Assembly (NCBI RefSeq): GCF_002814095.1
Contig: NZ_CP021913.1
Span: forward strand, 496,001 to 560,000
Length of the DNA: 64,000 nucleotides
Direction of reading: 5' to 3'
From: Sagittula sp. P11
GTDB lineage: Bacteria; Pseudomonadota; Alphaproteobacteria; Rhodobacterales; Rhodobacteraceae
Each line of letters begins with the position of its first letter. Within the stretch, counting starts at the first letter, position 1. Of this stretch, positions 45,904-53,907 are shown piece by piece. The translations under genes were made by a program, and so were the position numbers. The notes under the pieces were generated by a model. It saw only the letters and a list, made by a program, of their open reading frames with translations. It did no database searches and was not told the origin of the DNA.

Positions 45904-46464
45904 CTATCTGATGCAGAGGATGTACCGGGCGCCCTCTTCCCCGGCTTCGAAAAGCGTCGCTCCGTAAAGCGCGTAGCGCAGGCAGTCCCGGGGGCGCAGG
46001 TCATGCGCCTCCCCCCCGACCGTCAGCCTCAACCGCCCTTCGAGCAGGACGAGGTGATGCTCCTGCCCCGCCACGGACGGGCTGTCGTAGGAAATCCGTG
46101 CGGACGGCTTCAACGTGCCTTCGATCACCTCGAAACTCAGCGCCCCGGTGCGCGGAGAAACGACGCGGCGCGTGAACCCGGCCTCCGCGTCCGTCCAGAC
46201 CGTCTGCATCTCTCCCTTGACCAGCGGCACGAAGACATCGTCGAGCGGCGCGATCAGGCGGGAGATCGGTACCGAAAAGGCGGTGGCCAGCTTGCCCAGC
46301 GTCTCGGCGGTCGGGCTGGCCTCGGCGTTCTCGATCCGCGACAGCGTGGCCCGGCTGACGCCCGAACGCGCTTCGAGGTCGTTCAGGGTCATCCCGCGGT
46401 CCACCCGCATGGACTTCAGGTGCGAGGCGAGGCTGACCGAGTCGGATTGAAGCGTGATTCCCAT
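45904..46464 (-). CDS. XRE-family regulator with C-terminal cupin domain
   Basis: 186 residues from the Met at 46464; an upstream Met at 46500 would add 12. The N-terminal HTH (about 10-65) has RVDRGMTLNDLEARSGVSRATLSRIENAE-type features (quoted pieces: MTLNDLEARSGVS, LSRIENAEASPT). The C-terminal cupin (about 105-180) has GQEHHLVLLEGRLRLTVGG. HTH-cupin proteins such as PuuR or EutR-like controls often respond to amines or amino acids. It is divergent from the aminotransferase-decarboxylase-methyltransferase operon over a 530-base gap and is the best candidate for its regulator. Confidence 0.84.
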   Translation of the reverse strand: MGITLQSDSVSLASHLKSMRVDRGMTLNDLEARSGVSRATLSRIENAEASPTAETLGKLATAFSVPISRLIAPLDDVFVPLVKGEMQTVWTDAEAGFTRRVVSPRTGALSFEVIEGTLKPSARISYDSPSVAGQEHHLVLLEGRLRLTVGGEAHDLRPRDCLRYALYGATLFEAGEEGARYILCIR

Positions 46465-46994
46465 ATTCGGGACAATTCCCAAATCTGATGAATGCGTCAA
46501 TCGGGAAGTTGCGCCGGTTCACCAAACTCTGCGTTCGCGCAGCAAGCGGCGGCGTGGAACGTGGTCCCGGCAGTTCGGCATATGCGGGAAAAAGACACAG
46601 GGAATTGGACCCGCTGCGTATCCTGATCCGCGCCGACGGGGCAATTCCTGCCTAAAGATCGTGCAGGAGCGTGGATATTGCGGCCAATCGGGCCGCTTGC
46701 CGAAAAACCTTGGCGCGGCGGGTTCAGTTCTCGCCTCAGACGGGTAGTCTGGACGCACGGCAGGAAGGCCCGCGCGGGACACTGATCCCGCACATGAGAG
46801 GCCTCCCTTGCAGCGGTGACACGCGCGGCACGCCTTTCGGCACCCGGCCCGCGCAATGCAGCGAAGACGCGAACGCGCGCCTGCGGAACCGCATCACAGC
46901 GAAGAGGCCGCTCAAGGCCGACGATGGAACGAGGCGGTCCGGCAGGGCCGGCGAGAGGGCGTTCGCGCGCCCCAACGAGAGGCGAAACCGCACC
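46465..46994. promoter_or_regulatory. Divergent control region between XRE-cupin regulator and the DMSP-type operon
   Basis: 530 bases with the presumed promoters of both transcription units. An inverted repeat GGGA-caat-TCCC (46469-46480) overlaps the region just ahead of the regulator start, with ATTCCC repeated at 46457-46462, and could be an autoregulatory operator. A long frame is open upstream of 46995, but its translation is Arg/Gly-rich and unlike any protein known to me, so it is left out. Confidence 0.45.
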
Positions 46995-48416
46995 ATGGAG
47001 ACACTGGCCCATTCACTGTCCGAAACGGAGACCGCCGAGACGATACCGGCAGAGACGGCCTCCGAGGCCGACGCACGCCACGTCCTGCATCCCTGGGCCG
47101 ATCTGAGCGGGTTGGGCGAACAGACCTCACTGGTGATCAGCCAGGCGAAGGGCGTGCGCGTCCGCGACAGTTCTGGCAAGACTTACCTCGACGCGATCGG
47201 CGGCATGTGGTGCATGACGCTGGGCTACGGACGCGAGGAGCTGGCGGAGGCAATGGCCGATCAGGCCCGCCGCATGGCCTATTATACACCCTTCGGCGAT
47301 CTTTCGAGCGAACCCGCCGCACGGCTGGCCGAACGGCTCTCGCAGCTTGCGCCCGGCGACCTGAACCGCGTGCATTTCACCACCTGCGGCTCGACCGCGG
47401 TGGAATCCGCGATCCGCATCGCGCATTACCACTTCGCTGCACAGGGACGGCCCGAAAAGCGGCATGTCCTGTCGCGCATCAACGCCTACCACGGCGGCAC
47501 CTACCTGACGCAGTCGCTATCCGGCAAGGACGCAGACCGCACGCATTTCCAGTACGAGACCGACTTCGTCCACCACCTGTCCAGCCCGGGACACGACGCA
47601 GACCGCTCGAACCTGTCCGGCGCGGAAAAGCTTCAGGAGCTCCTGGACGAGATGGAGGCAAAGATCGCCCGCATCGGTGCCGACAAGATCGCCTGTTTCA
47701 TCGCGGAGCCTATCCTCGCCTCGGGCGGCGTGCTGACCCCGCCCGAGGGCTATCAGAAGGCCACCTTCGATCTCTGCCGGAAGCACGACATCCTCTATAT
47801 CTCGGACGAGGTGGTGACCGGCTTCGGACGTCTGGGGCACTTCTTCGCGTCCGAGGCCCGCTTCGGCATCCAGCCCGACATGATCATCACCGCGAAGGGC
47901 CTGACCTCCGGCTACCAGCCGCTTGGTGCCGTGCTGATCTCCGACCGGATTTCCGACGCGTTGGCCGAGGCCGCGCCCAAGGACAAGCCGGTCTTTTCCA
48001 ACGGGTTCACCTATTCCGGTCATCCGGTGGCCTGCGCCGTGGCGCTCGCCAACATCGAGATCATGGAGCAGGAGGACATCTGCGGCCACGTGCGCGACGT
48101 CGGCCCCTACTTCATCCAGCGGCTGCGCGAACTGCGCGACAATCCCATCGTCTACACGGTGCGCGGCGATCACCTGATGGCCTGCGTCGAATGCTGGACC
48201 GGAGAAGAGGCCGGCCCCAACGCCGCCAACATCGCGCTTGCCCAGAAGGTCGACGCCTATTGCCAGGAGGCCGGCCTGCTGGTGCGCCCCTACGAGAACC
48301 TCTGCATACTGTCGCCGCCGCTGATCATCGACCGGCCAGATATCGACCGCATCATCGCGACACTGTCGGACGCCCTTGCACAGGCCAGGGCCGACCTCGC
48401 CGCGGGCGACATTTGA
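46995..48416 (+). CDS. Class III aminotransferase, candidate DMSP-amine aminotransferase
   Basis: 473-residue fold-type I, class III (omega-) aminotransferase. The N-terminal HPWADLSGL is typical of omega-amino-acid and polyamine transaminases; the PLP site is formed by GSTAVESAIR near residue 132, Asp271 (LYISDEVVTGFGRLG) and Lys301 (ITAKGLTSGYQPLGA). Such enzymes deaminate terminal amines to aldehydes. It is the first gene of an operon with a TusA-like protein, an ODC/DapDC-type decarboxylase and an MmtN-type methyltransferase, so turning DMSP-amine into DMSP-aldehyde is the expected role. SD GAGAGG lies 12 bases before the start. Alternative: beta-alanine or putrescine transaminase. The substrate is inferred from context only. 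Confidence 0.8.
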   Translation: METLAHSLSETETAETIPAETASEADARHVLHPWADLSGLGEQTSLVISQAKGVRVRDSSGKTYLDAIGGMWCMTLGYGREELAEAMADQARRMAYYTPFGDLSSEPAARLAERLSQLAPGDLNRVHFTTCGSTAVESAIRIAHYHFAAQGRPEKRHVLSRINAYHGGTYLTQSLSGKDADRTHFQYETDFVHHLSSPGHDADRSNLSGAEKLQELLDEMEAKIARIGADKIACFIAEPILASGGVLTPPEGYQKATFDLCRKHDILYISDEVVTGFGRLGHFFASEARFGIQPDMIITAKGLTSGYQPLGAVLISDRISDALAEAAPKDKPVFSNGFTYSGHPVACAVALANIEIMEQEDICGHVRDVGPYFIQRLRELRDNPIVYTVRGDHLMACVECWTGEEAGPNAANIALAQKVDAYCQEAGLLVRPYENLCILSPPLIIDRPDIDRIIATLSDALAQARADLAAGDI

Positions 48417-48474
48417 GACGGCCACCCCTCATTTCCATCGCGGCCCGTGCCGCACAACGTATCAGGGACACCAC

Positions 48475-48753
48475 ATGACACAACAACCGACCAGCTTCAT
48501 CGATTGCCGTGGCCTCTCCGCTCCGCTGACCGTTCTCCGCATCAAGCAGGCCGTCGTCGGCCGCAGCGACTGCGGGCTGCCGCTGGACGTGCTTGTCGAT
48601 GGCGATTTCACCGACAGCGACCGGGTGACCGCCTGCCTGACCGGCGAAAGCACCGACATCCGCCTGCTCTATTCCTCGCCCGACCTGCGCGAATTCGCCC
48701 TCGTGGCCGCGGCCTCCGCGAAAGGACCCGAGCAGAGCGCGACGCATGTCTGA
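48475..48753 (+). CDS. TusA/SirA-like small protein lacking the catalytic cysteine
   Basis: 92-residue protein with the TusA-family opening IDCRGLSAPLTVLRIKQAV (residues 9-27). In sulfur-carrying TusA/YeeD proteins the motif is RGL-x-CP, and the Cys accepts persulfide; here that position is Ala16 (SAP), so sulfur transfer by the normal route should not occur. The later DVLVDGDFTDSDRVTACL fits the second half of the fold. It lies 58 bases after the aminotransferase gene and overlaps the decarboxylase gene by eight bases, so it is probably co-produced. The role is unknown: perhaps a partner or regulatory subunit of one of the enzymes. Confidence 0.7.
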   Translation: MTQQPTSFIDCRGLSAPLTVLRIKQAVVGRSDCGLPLDVLVDGDFTDSDRVTACLTGESTDIRLLYSSPDLREFALVAAASAKGPEQSATHV

Positions 48754-50014
48754 AACCACCGTTGCGACACCCGCGACCGGGGCAACCACGAAGACAGCGG
48801 CGCGCCCCGCCCCGTGGTGGCAGCGCGAGGACCTGGCCTACCGTCACGGGCGCCTGCACCTCGGGACCGCAGACCTTGACGCGCTGGCCCGCAAGACCGG
48901 CACGCCTGCCTACGTGATCCGGGCGCCGCGGGTGATCGACAAGCTGCGCAGCCTGCACCGGGCGATGGACGCGGCCCTTGCGCCCGCCGGTCTGGGCCAC
49001 CGCTTCTACTACGCGATCAAAGCCAACCGCACCCCGCAGTATCTGTCCTACCTCGCGGCGCAGGACCTGTGCGGGGCCGACATCTGCTCGCCGGAAGAGC
49101 TGCTGCATGCCTTGTCCTGCGGCTTTCGTGAAGAGGACATCTCCTTCACCGGAACGTCGCTCGGCACGGAGGACATCGCCTTCCTGTCCCGCTTCGACGC
49201 GATCAACGTGAACTTCGACAGCCTGTCGGCCCTGCGGAAGTACGCGCGCGCCTGCCCGGGACGAAAGGTCGGCCTGCGCATCAACCCGGATCGCGGCATC
49301 GGCTACGGCGGCAGCGACATGCTGCAATACAGCGGGATCGAGGCGACGAAGTTCGGCATCTACCTCGACCGCCTGCCCGAGGCCATCGCCATCGCAGAGG
49401 AGCACGGCCTGCAGATCACCCGCCTGCATTTCCACGCGGGCTGCGGCTATCTCGACCGGGAGATGGAGCAGTTCGCCGCGGTGCTCGACGCCAGCCGCGC
49501 CTTCATCGACCGACTGCCCGGCCTGACCGAGGTGAACATCGGCGGCGGCCTCGGCGTGCCGCATCGCTCGGGCGACGCCCCGCTGGACCTGAACCGCTGG
49601 GCCGCGACCATCGCTCAGGCGTATGGCGGCTACGACTTCACCGTGGCTGTGGAGCCGGGCGATTTCCTGATCAAGGACGCGGGCGTCCTGTTGACCCGCG
49701 TGACCTATCGCGAACGCCGCAAGGAGGTCGAGTTCCTCGGCCTCGACGCCGGGTTCAACCTCGCCATGGAGCCGGCCTTCTACGGCCTGCCGTGCGAGCC
49801 GGTGCCCGCCGTGCCGCGGAGCGCGCCCGAAGGACGGTTCACCGTGGTCGGCAACGTCAACGAGGCCCTGGACAAATGGGCCGTCGACCACACAATGCCC
49901 GCCCCCGAAGAGGAGGACGTGATCGTGCTGCTGAACTCCGGGGGATACGCCGCCTCCATGCGGTCGGACCACTGCCTGCGCGGCGCGGCCCGCACGGTTC
50001 TCTTGCTCGAATGA
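48746..50014 (+). CDS. PLP-dependent decarboxylase (ODC/DapDC fold), candidate S-methylmethionine decarboxylase
   Basis: 422-residue fold-type III decarboxylase: PLP lysine Lys92 in FYYAIKANR, His in RLHFHAGCG near residue 232, Gly-rich NIGGGLGVPH, then the second domain. Two positions differ from family rules: the EPGR motif reads VEPGDFLIKDAG (Asp for Arg), and the C-terminal substrate motif, CDGLD in ornithine decarboxylase, reads NEALD (Asn for the conserved Cys, Glu beside it). More acidic groups could suit a cationic sulfonium substrate. The neighbouring methyltransferase and aminotransferase support decarboxylation of S-methylmethionine to DMSP-amine. Alternative: an ornithine- or diaminopimelate-type decarboxylase with divergent specificity. 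Confidence 0.8.
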   Translation: MSETTVATPATGATTKTAARPAPWWQREDLAYRHGRLHLGTADLDALARKTGTPAYVIRAPRVIDKLRSLHRAMDAALAPAGLGHRFYYAIKANRTPQYLSYLAAQDLCGADICSPEELLHALSCGFREEDISFTGTSLGTEDIAFLSRFDAINVNFDSLSALRKYARACPGRKVGLRINPDRGIGYGGSDMLQYSGIEATKFGIYLDRLPEAIAIAEEHGLQITRLHFHAGCGYLDREMEQFAAVLDASRAFIDRLPGLTEVNIGGGLGVPHRSGDAPLDLNRWAATIAQAYGGYDFTVAVEPGDFLIKDAGVLLTRVTYRERRKEVEFLGLDAGFNLAMEPAFYGLPCEPVPAVPRSAPEGRFTVVGNVNEALDKWAVDHTMPAPEEEDVIVLLNSGGYAASMRSDHCLRGAARTVLLLE

Positions 50015-50069
50015 TCCGGCGCGGCGCCGTCCCGGCCCCGTGCACCACGACGAAGCTACGGAAAAGCCC

Positions 50070-50990
50070 ATGATCGACACAGACTTGTCCGGCGCCCGTC
50101 AGGTGTCGGAAACGGACACCGGCGTCACACCGCATTCACCGGAGTACGCCTTCGACCCGTCCGATCCGTGGACGCAGACCTTTCAGATCGCGCTGGAGCG
50201 TGCCGGGCTCGAGGACAGGACCGTCTACGAGGTGGGCATGGGCACCGGCGTCAACGCGGCCTTCCTGTTGCGGATGTGCGGTGCCAAACGTGTCGCGGGC
50301 AGCGACCTCGACCCGCGCATGGCCGCGCTGGCCGAACGCAACGTCGGCAGCCTAGCCCCGCAGGAGGCCCACCGGTTCCATCCCATCGAGGGCGCGGTCA
50401 GCCTGATCGACGCCCCCGCCGCCCTGAGCGAGGTGCAGAAGGCGGATGTGGTCATCGGGTGTCTGCCGCAGGTGGCCGATCCCGGCGACCCGCGCTTCGG
50501 CGCCTTCCGCAAGGCCAGCAAGACCGACCTGCCCGACGGCGCCGACGTGCAGGAGGACGACCACATCGCCCACTACTATCCGTGGAGCGCCTTCGAGGAC
50601 TTCCCCTTCAATGCCGTGGGTCTTGGTCTGAACGAGGCGCTGCTTCGCCGGCTGCGGTCCTGCGCCCCCTCTGCCGACGTGATCCTGAACTTCGGCGCAC
50701 GCATCGGCGTGCCGGTTCTTTTCGACCTCTTCGCGGCCAACGGCTATCGTCCTGAGAAACTGCACGCCCAGATCGTCAGGCAGCACGCCGGGACGGACAT
50801 CTCCTTCTTTGTCGCGCTCGAACGGTCGCTGGGCGGCACCGGGTTCGACAAGGACTTTGCCTGCGCCTTCTACACCGACGCAGGGGGCAAGGCGCATATC
50901 TCCGCGACCGAAGCCCAGGCACTGATCGAAGCGGACCCGGACGCGGCAATATATCACGAGGTCTGCACGATCCGGGGCCGGCCCGCCTGA
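50070..50990 (+). CDS. mmtN: Methionine S-methyltransferase (MmtN-type)
   Basis: 306-residue SAM-dependent methyltransferase. SAM motif I is YEVGMGTGVN (residues 53-62). Three further segments match, from memory, the N-terminal methyltransferase domain of plant methionine S-methyltransferase: IGCLPQ (129-134; plant VGCIPQ), AVGLGLNEAL (182-191; plant FGLGLIARA) and HAGTDISFFVALE (239-251; plant ADTDISALVEIE). It should make S-methyl-L-methionine, the first step of the methylation route to DMSP in bacteria and plants. A GTG at 50040 could extend the start by ten residues; the ATG at 50070 with GGAAAAG ahead is preferred. It is the last gene of the four-gene operon, 55 bases after the decarboxylase. 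Confidence 0.82.
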   Translation: MIDTDLSGARQVSETDTGVTPHSPEYAFDPSDPWTQTFQIALERAGLEDRTVYEVGMGTGVNAAFLLRMCGAKRVAGSDLDPRMAALAERNVGSLAPQEAHRFHPIEGAVSLIDAPAALSEVQKADVVIGCLPQVADPGDPRFGAFRKASKTDLPDGADVQEDDHIAHYYPWSAFEDFPFNAVGLGLNEALLRRLRSCAPSADVILNFGARIGVPVLFDLFAANGYRPEKLHAQIVRQHAGTDISFFVALERSLGGTGFDKDFACAFYTDAGGKAHISATEAQALIEADPDAAIYHEVCTIRGRPA

Positions 50991-51045
50991 TCGGCGCGCA
51001 TAGCCGGGAGGGACCGTGGCCATGCGTCCGGCGCACTCCGCCGCG

Positions 51046-52119
51046 TCAGTCCTGCCTCGGCCGCGGAAACACCCGCCCGTCGAACAGGAGCCGCGCCGTC
51101 CTGACGGAGCCGCCCCGGAACCCATCCTCGACCGAGCCTTGCAGCAGGACCTGCGTCACGCCGGACGGATGGCCGATGCGGAACCTGCCATCCGGTGCCG
51201 GGCGCGCCATGGCCTGAGCCGGTGTGCCTGCGATCATGCAGGCCGTTGCCACGGTCTGGGCCGCGAACACCCCGATGCTTGCATGACAGCGGTGCGGAAT
51301 GAAGGACCGCGTGTCTATGGTGGCCCCCGAAGCCGAGGGCGACACCAGCGTCATCTTCGGCACGCTCTTCGATGCCACGTCACCGAGGTTCATCATGGGG
51401 CCAGCCTTCAGCCGGATCGCCTCAAGCCGCGCCTTGAGGCCTTGGTTTTCGTCCAGTTCCGCGCGTGTTTCGGCCCCCGTGATCCCCAGTGCCTCCGCCT
51501 ACAGGATCACGCAGGGCATCCCGTTGTCGATCAGCGTGCAGGCCACGCTGTCGATGTGGTCGACGGCGCGGCCGGTTGGCAGCAGGCACCCGCACATCGA
51601 CCCGGCCACATCCCCGAACATCAGCCGGACCGGGGCGTGCCTGCCCGGCACGCCGTCGATCTGCGCCTCTCCGGCGTAGTTGACCCGCCTTTCCGGAGTC
51701 GTGACGAAGGCCGTCGCCGTCTCGCCCGTGTTGACCATGTGGATGCGGACCGGTGTCTCATCTCCCGCCACGGCGACCAGCCCGCGTTCGATAGCCGCCG
51801 GTCCGACGCCCGCAAGGATGTTCCCGCAGCCCTGCGCGTCGCTGACCACCGCCCGGTCCACGAAGACCTGCAGGAACAGGTAGTCGACATCGGCATCCGC
51901 GCGCGATGACGGCGACAGGACCGCGACCTTGGAGTTCAGCGGATCGCCCCCGCCGATGCCGTCGATCTGGGCCGGGTCCGGCGACCCCATGATCCGCAGC
52001 AACAGGTCGTCCCGCTCAGCCGTCCCGCGCGGCAGGTCCTTCGCCAGGAAATACGCGCCCTTCGACGTCCCGCCCCGCATCCACAGGCAGGGAATGCCGC
52101 GGCTTTCGTCCATCCTCAT
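51046..52119 (-). pseudogene. galD: 4-Oxalomesaconate tautomerase (PrpF family), interrupted by an amber codon
   Basis: A single open frame of 358 codons would run from 52119 to 51046 if not for one in-frame TAG (revcomp of 51499-51501). The first 206 residues have PrpF-family motifs (CLWMRGGTSKGAYFL, IDGIGGGDPLNSKVAVL, QGCGNILAGVG); after the stop the same frame continues without shift into normal family sequence (MMNLGDVASKSVPKM, HRCHASIGVFAAQT). A CAG-to-TAG change is the simplest explanation. PrpF/GalD enzymes isomerise double bonds in unsaturated tricarboxylates; here 4-oxalomesaconate is expected from the galB, aldolase and dioxygenase genes upstream in the same operon. Read-through, suppression or a sequencing error remain possible. 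Confidence 0.8.
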
Positions 52120-52156
52120 GCCGGCCCCGTTGGCCCGGATCGCGATGCTCTCGCCA

Positions 52157-52828
52157 TCAGACGTATTTCAGCCCCTTCTCCGCAAGCCGCCCCCGCATGT
52201 CGTAGAGGTCGAGCCCGCATTCCCCCGCCGCCAGCCGCGCGCGCTTGTCCTCCTCCGCCGCAAGGCGGGCGCGGGCCTTTTCGAGCACATCCGGGGCCGA
52301 GGCACGCGGCACAACGCAGACGCCGTCGTCATCCGCGACGATCACGTCCCCCGCCTCGATCGACTGTCCCGCGCAGACGATCGGCACGTTGACTGAACCC
52401 AGCGTCTCCTTGACAGTGCCCTCGGCCGAGACCGCCTTCGACCAGACCGGAAATCCCATGGCGGCCAGGTCGCGTACGTCGCGCACGCCCGCCTCGATCA
52501 CCAGGCCCCGGCAGCCGCGCGCCATGGCCGAGGTCGCCAGCAGGTCCCCGAAATAGCCGTTGTCGCAGGGTGATGTGGGCGCCAGCACCAGGACGTCCCC
52601 CTCCTGCAGTTGTTCGATGGCCACGTGCAGCATCCAGTTGTCGCCCGGCGGCGCGCTGATGGTGACGGCAGAGCCCGCGATCTGCGCGCCCGGCCAGATG
52701 GGCCGCATGTACGGACGCAGACACCCCTTGCGGCCCTGCGCCTCGTGCACCGTCGCGACACCCGCCGCCCCCAGCGCCGCGATCACCTCGGCCGAGGCGC
52801 GTTCGATATTCTGTCTGACAATGTTCAT
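52157..52828 (-). CDS. galC: RraA-like 4-carboxy-4-hydroxy-2-oxoadipate aldolase/oxaloacetate decarboxylase
   Basis: 223-residue protein of the class II pyruvate aldolase RraA-like family. Typical elements are [15 protein letters not shown] near residue 25, the substrate-loop [42 protein letters not shown] (metal/active loop) and GVRDVRDL with the conserved Arg-Asp. These enzymes split 4-carboxy-4-hydroxy-2-oxoadipate into pyruvate and oxaloacetate, the last step of gallate and protocatechuate 4,5-cleavage. It is encoded between the dioxygenase and the tautomerase. Start MNIVRQ at 52828. RNase-E-inhibitor-type RraA is less likely given the catabolic context. Confidence 0.82.
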   Translation of the reverse strand: MNIVRQNIERASAEVIAALGAAGVATVHEAQGRKGCLRPYMRPIWPGAQIAGSAVTISAPPGDNWMLHVAIEQLQEGDVLVLAPTSPCDNGYFGDLLATSAMARGCRGLVIEAGVRDVRDLAAMGFPVWSKAVSAEGTVKETLGSVNVPIVCAGQSIEAGDVIVADDDGVCVVPRASAPDVLEKARARLAAEEDKRARLAAGECGLDLYDMRGRLAEKGLKYV

Positions 52829-52921
52829 CGCGGTCTCCCTTCGTATCGCATTGCTGCCCGGCACGCCCCGCAAGTCCCGGTCAACGACACCCGCTCCCTG
52901 CTGTCCCGTCGCATTCCGCCT

Positions 52922-53890
52922 TCACTGCCCCTGTCGCTTCACCGGCGGGGTGCCGTGGGTGTGGAAGGTGTCGATGGTCTTCAGCCCCCAGGCCTGACCC
53001 TTCCTGCGGTCGGCTTCGGTCCACCTCACCGGCTCCCAGTCCGGGGCGAGAATCAGTCGGGCGCCCGCATTGGCCAGTTCCACCCGGTTGCCCGCAGGTT
53101 CCCAGACATAAAGGAAGAACGTCCCCTGTATGGCATGCTTGTGCGGCCCGGTCTCGATGTGGACGCCGTTCTGCAGGAAAATGTCGGCGGCGCGCAGGAT
53201 GTCCTCCCGCTGGTCGGTGGCGTAGGTCACGTGATGCAGGCGCCCGTCGCCGCCGCCGTGCTCTTCCGTGCAGGCAAGGTCGTAGGTCTTGTTGTTCACC
53301 GTGAACCAGCATCCGCCGATCCGGCCGTTGTCGAGTTGGATGTACTCCGTCACCCGGGCGCCGAGGCAGGTCTGCATGAAGTCCCTGAAGGCGGCCACGT
53401 CCGCGGCCAGCAGGTTCACGTGGTCGATGCGGCGCGGCGCGGCCCCGGTGAAGGCACTGGCGGTGTTCTTCAGCACCGGACGGTCGGCGTCATCCGTCGG
53501 GACGTAGCGCCGCGTCTCGTAGTAGAGCTCGAAGACATGGCCGAACGGATCTTCGAAGCGGAAGGCGGACCCGTGGCCCATGTCGCCCTCGACCCAGCCC
53601 TGCGTCCTGTAACCGGACGCCTCGATTGCCGCGACCCTCCGCGCCAGCGCCTCCGGCGAGGCACAGCGATAGCCGATATGGCCGACGCCGGTGGTCTCCG
53701 CCCGGGTCAGTTTCAGCGAGTGGAATTCGTAGTCGTCCCATGCCCGGAGGTAGGCGGAAGTTGCGTCCACACCCGACAGCTTCAGCCCGTAGACCCGGGT
53801 GAAGAAGTCGAGGCTCTCGTCGTATCTGTCGGTCAGCATCTCGACGTGGCCAAGGTGGGCGACATCGAACACCGGCTGCGTGATGGTCAT
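52922..53890 (-). CDS. VOC-family extradiol ring-cleavage dioxygenase
   Basis: 322-residue type I extradiol dioxygenase (catechol 2,3-dioxygenase family) with two vicinal-oxygen-chelate domains: residues 5-130 (AHLGHVEMLTD, FRFEDPFGHVFELYYE) and 150-285 (RRIDHVNLLAADV, LHHVTYATD, GNRVELAN). The Fe(II) ligands are expected in the second domain: His of RIDHVNL, His of LHHVTYA and Glu of NRVELAN. The neighbours are genes for the 4-oxalomesaconate branch, whose usual dioxygenase (GalA/LigAB) is of the unrelated type II class, so this may be a different entry enzyme. Its substrate is unknown. Confidence 0.83.
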   Translation of the reverse strand: MTITQPVFDVAHLGHVEMLTDRYDESLDFFTRVYGLKLSGVDATSAYLRAWDDYEFHSLKLTRAETTGVGHIGYRCASPEALARRVAAIEASGYRTQGWVEGDMGHGSAFRFEDPFGHVFELYYETRRYVPTDDADRPVLKNTASAFTGAAPRRIDHVNLLAADVAAFRDFMQTCLGARVTEYIQLDNGRIGGCWFTVNNKTYDLACTEEHGGGDGRLHHVTYATDQREDILRAADIFLQNGVHIETGPHKHAIQGTFFLYVWEPAGNRVELANAGARLILAPDWEPVRWTEADRRKGQAWGLKTIDTFHTHGTPPVKRQGQ

Positions 53891-53907
53891 GGCGGGTGTC
53901 TCTCCTG

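Noticed and set aside
46671-46994. N-terminal extension of the class III aminotransferase by 108 codons
   Set aside because: The extension is Arg/Gly-rich, lacks an SD and is not part of the family, while METLAHSL at 46995 has a good SD and a normal N-terminus.
51046-51396. Separate small gene downstream of the amber codon
   Set aside because: It is in frame with the upstream half and encodes the C-terminal half of the same PrpF family protein; an independent start is not supported.
52157-52828. RraA regulator of RNase E
   Set aside because: The substrate-loop and Arg-Asp residues of pyruvate aldolases are present and the gene lies in an aromatic-catabolism operon.
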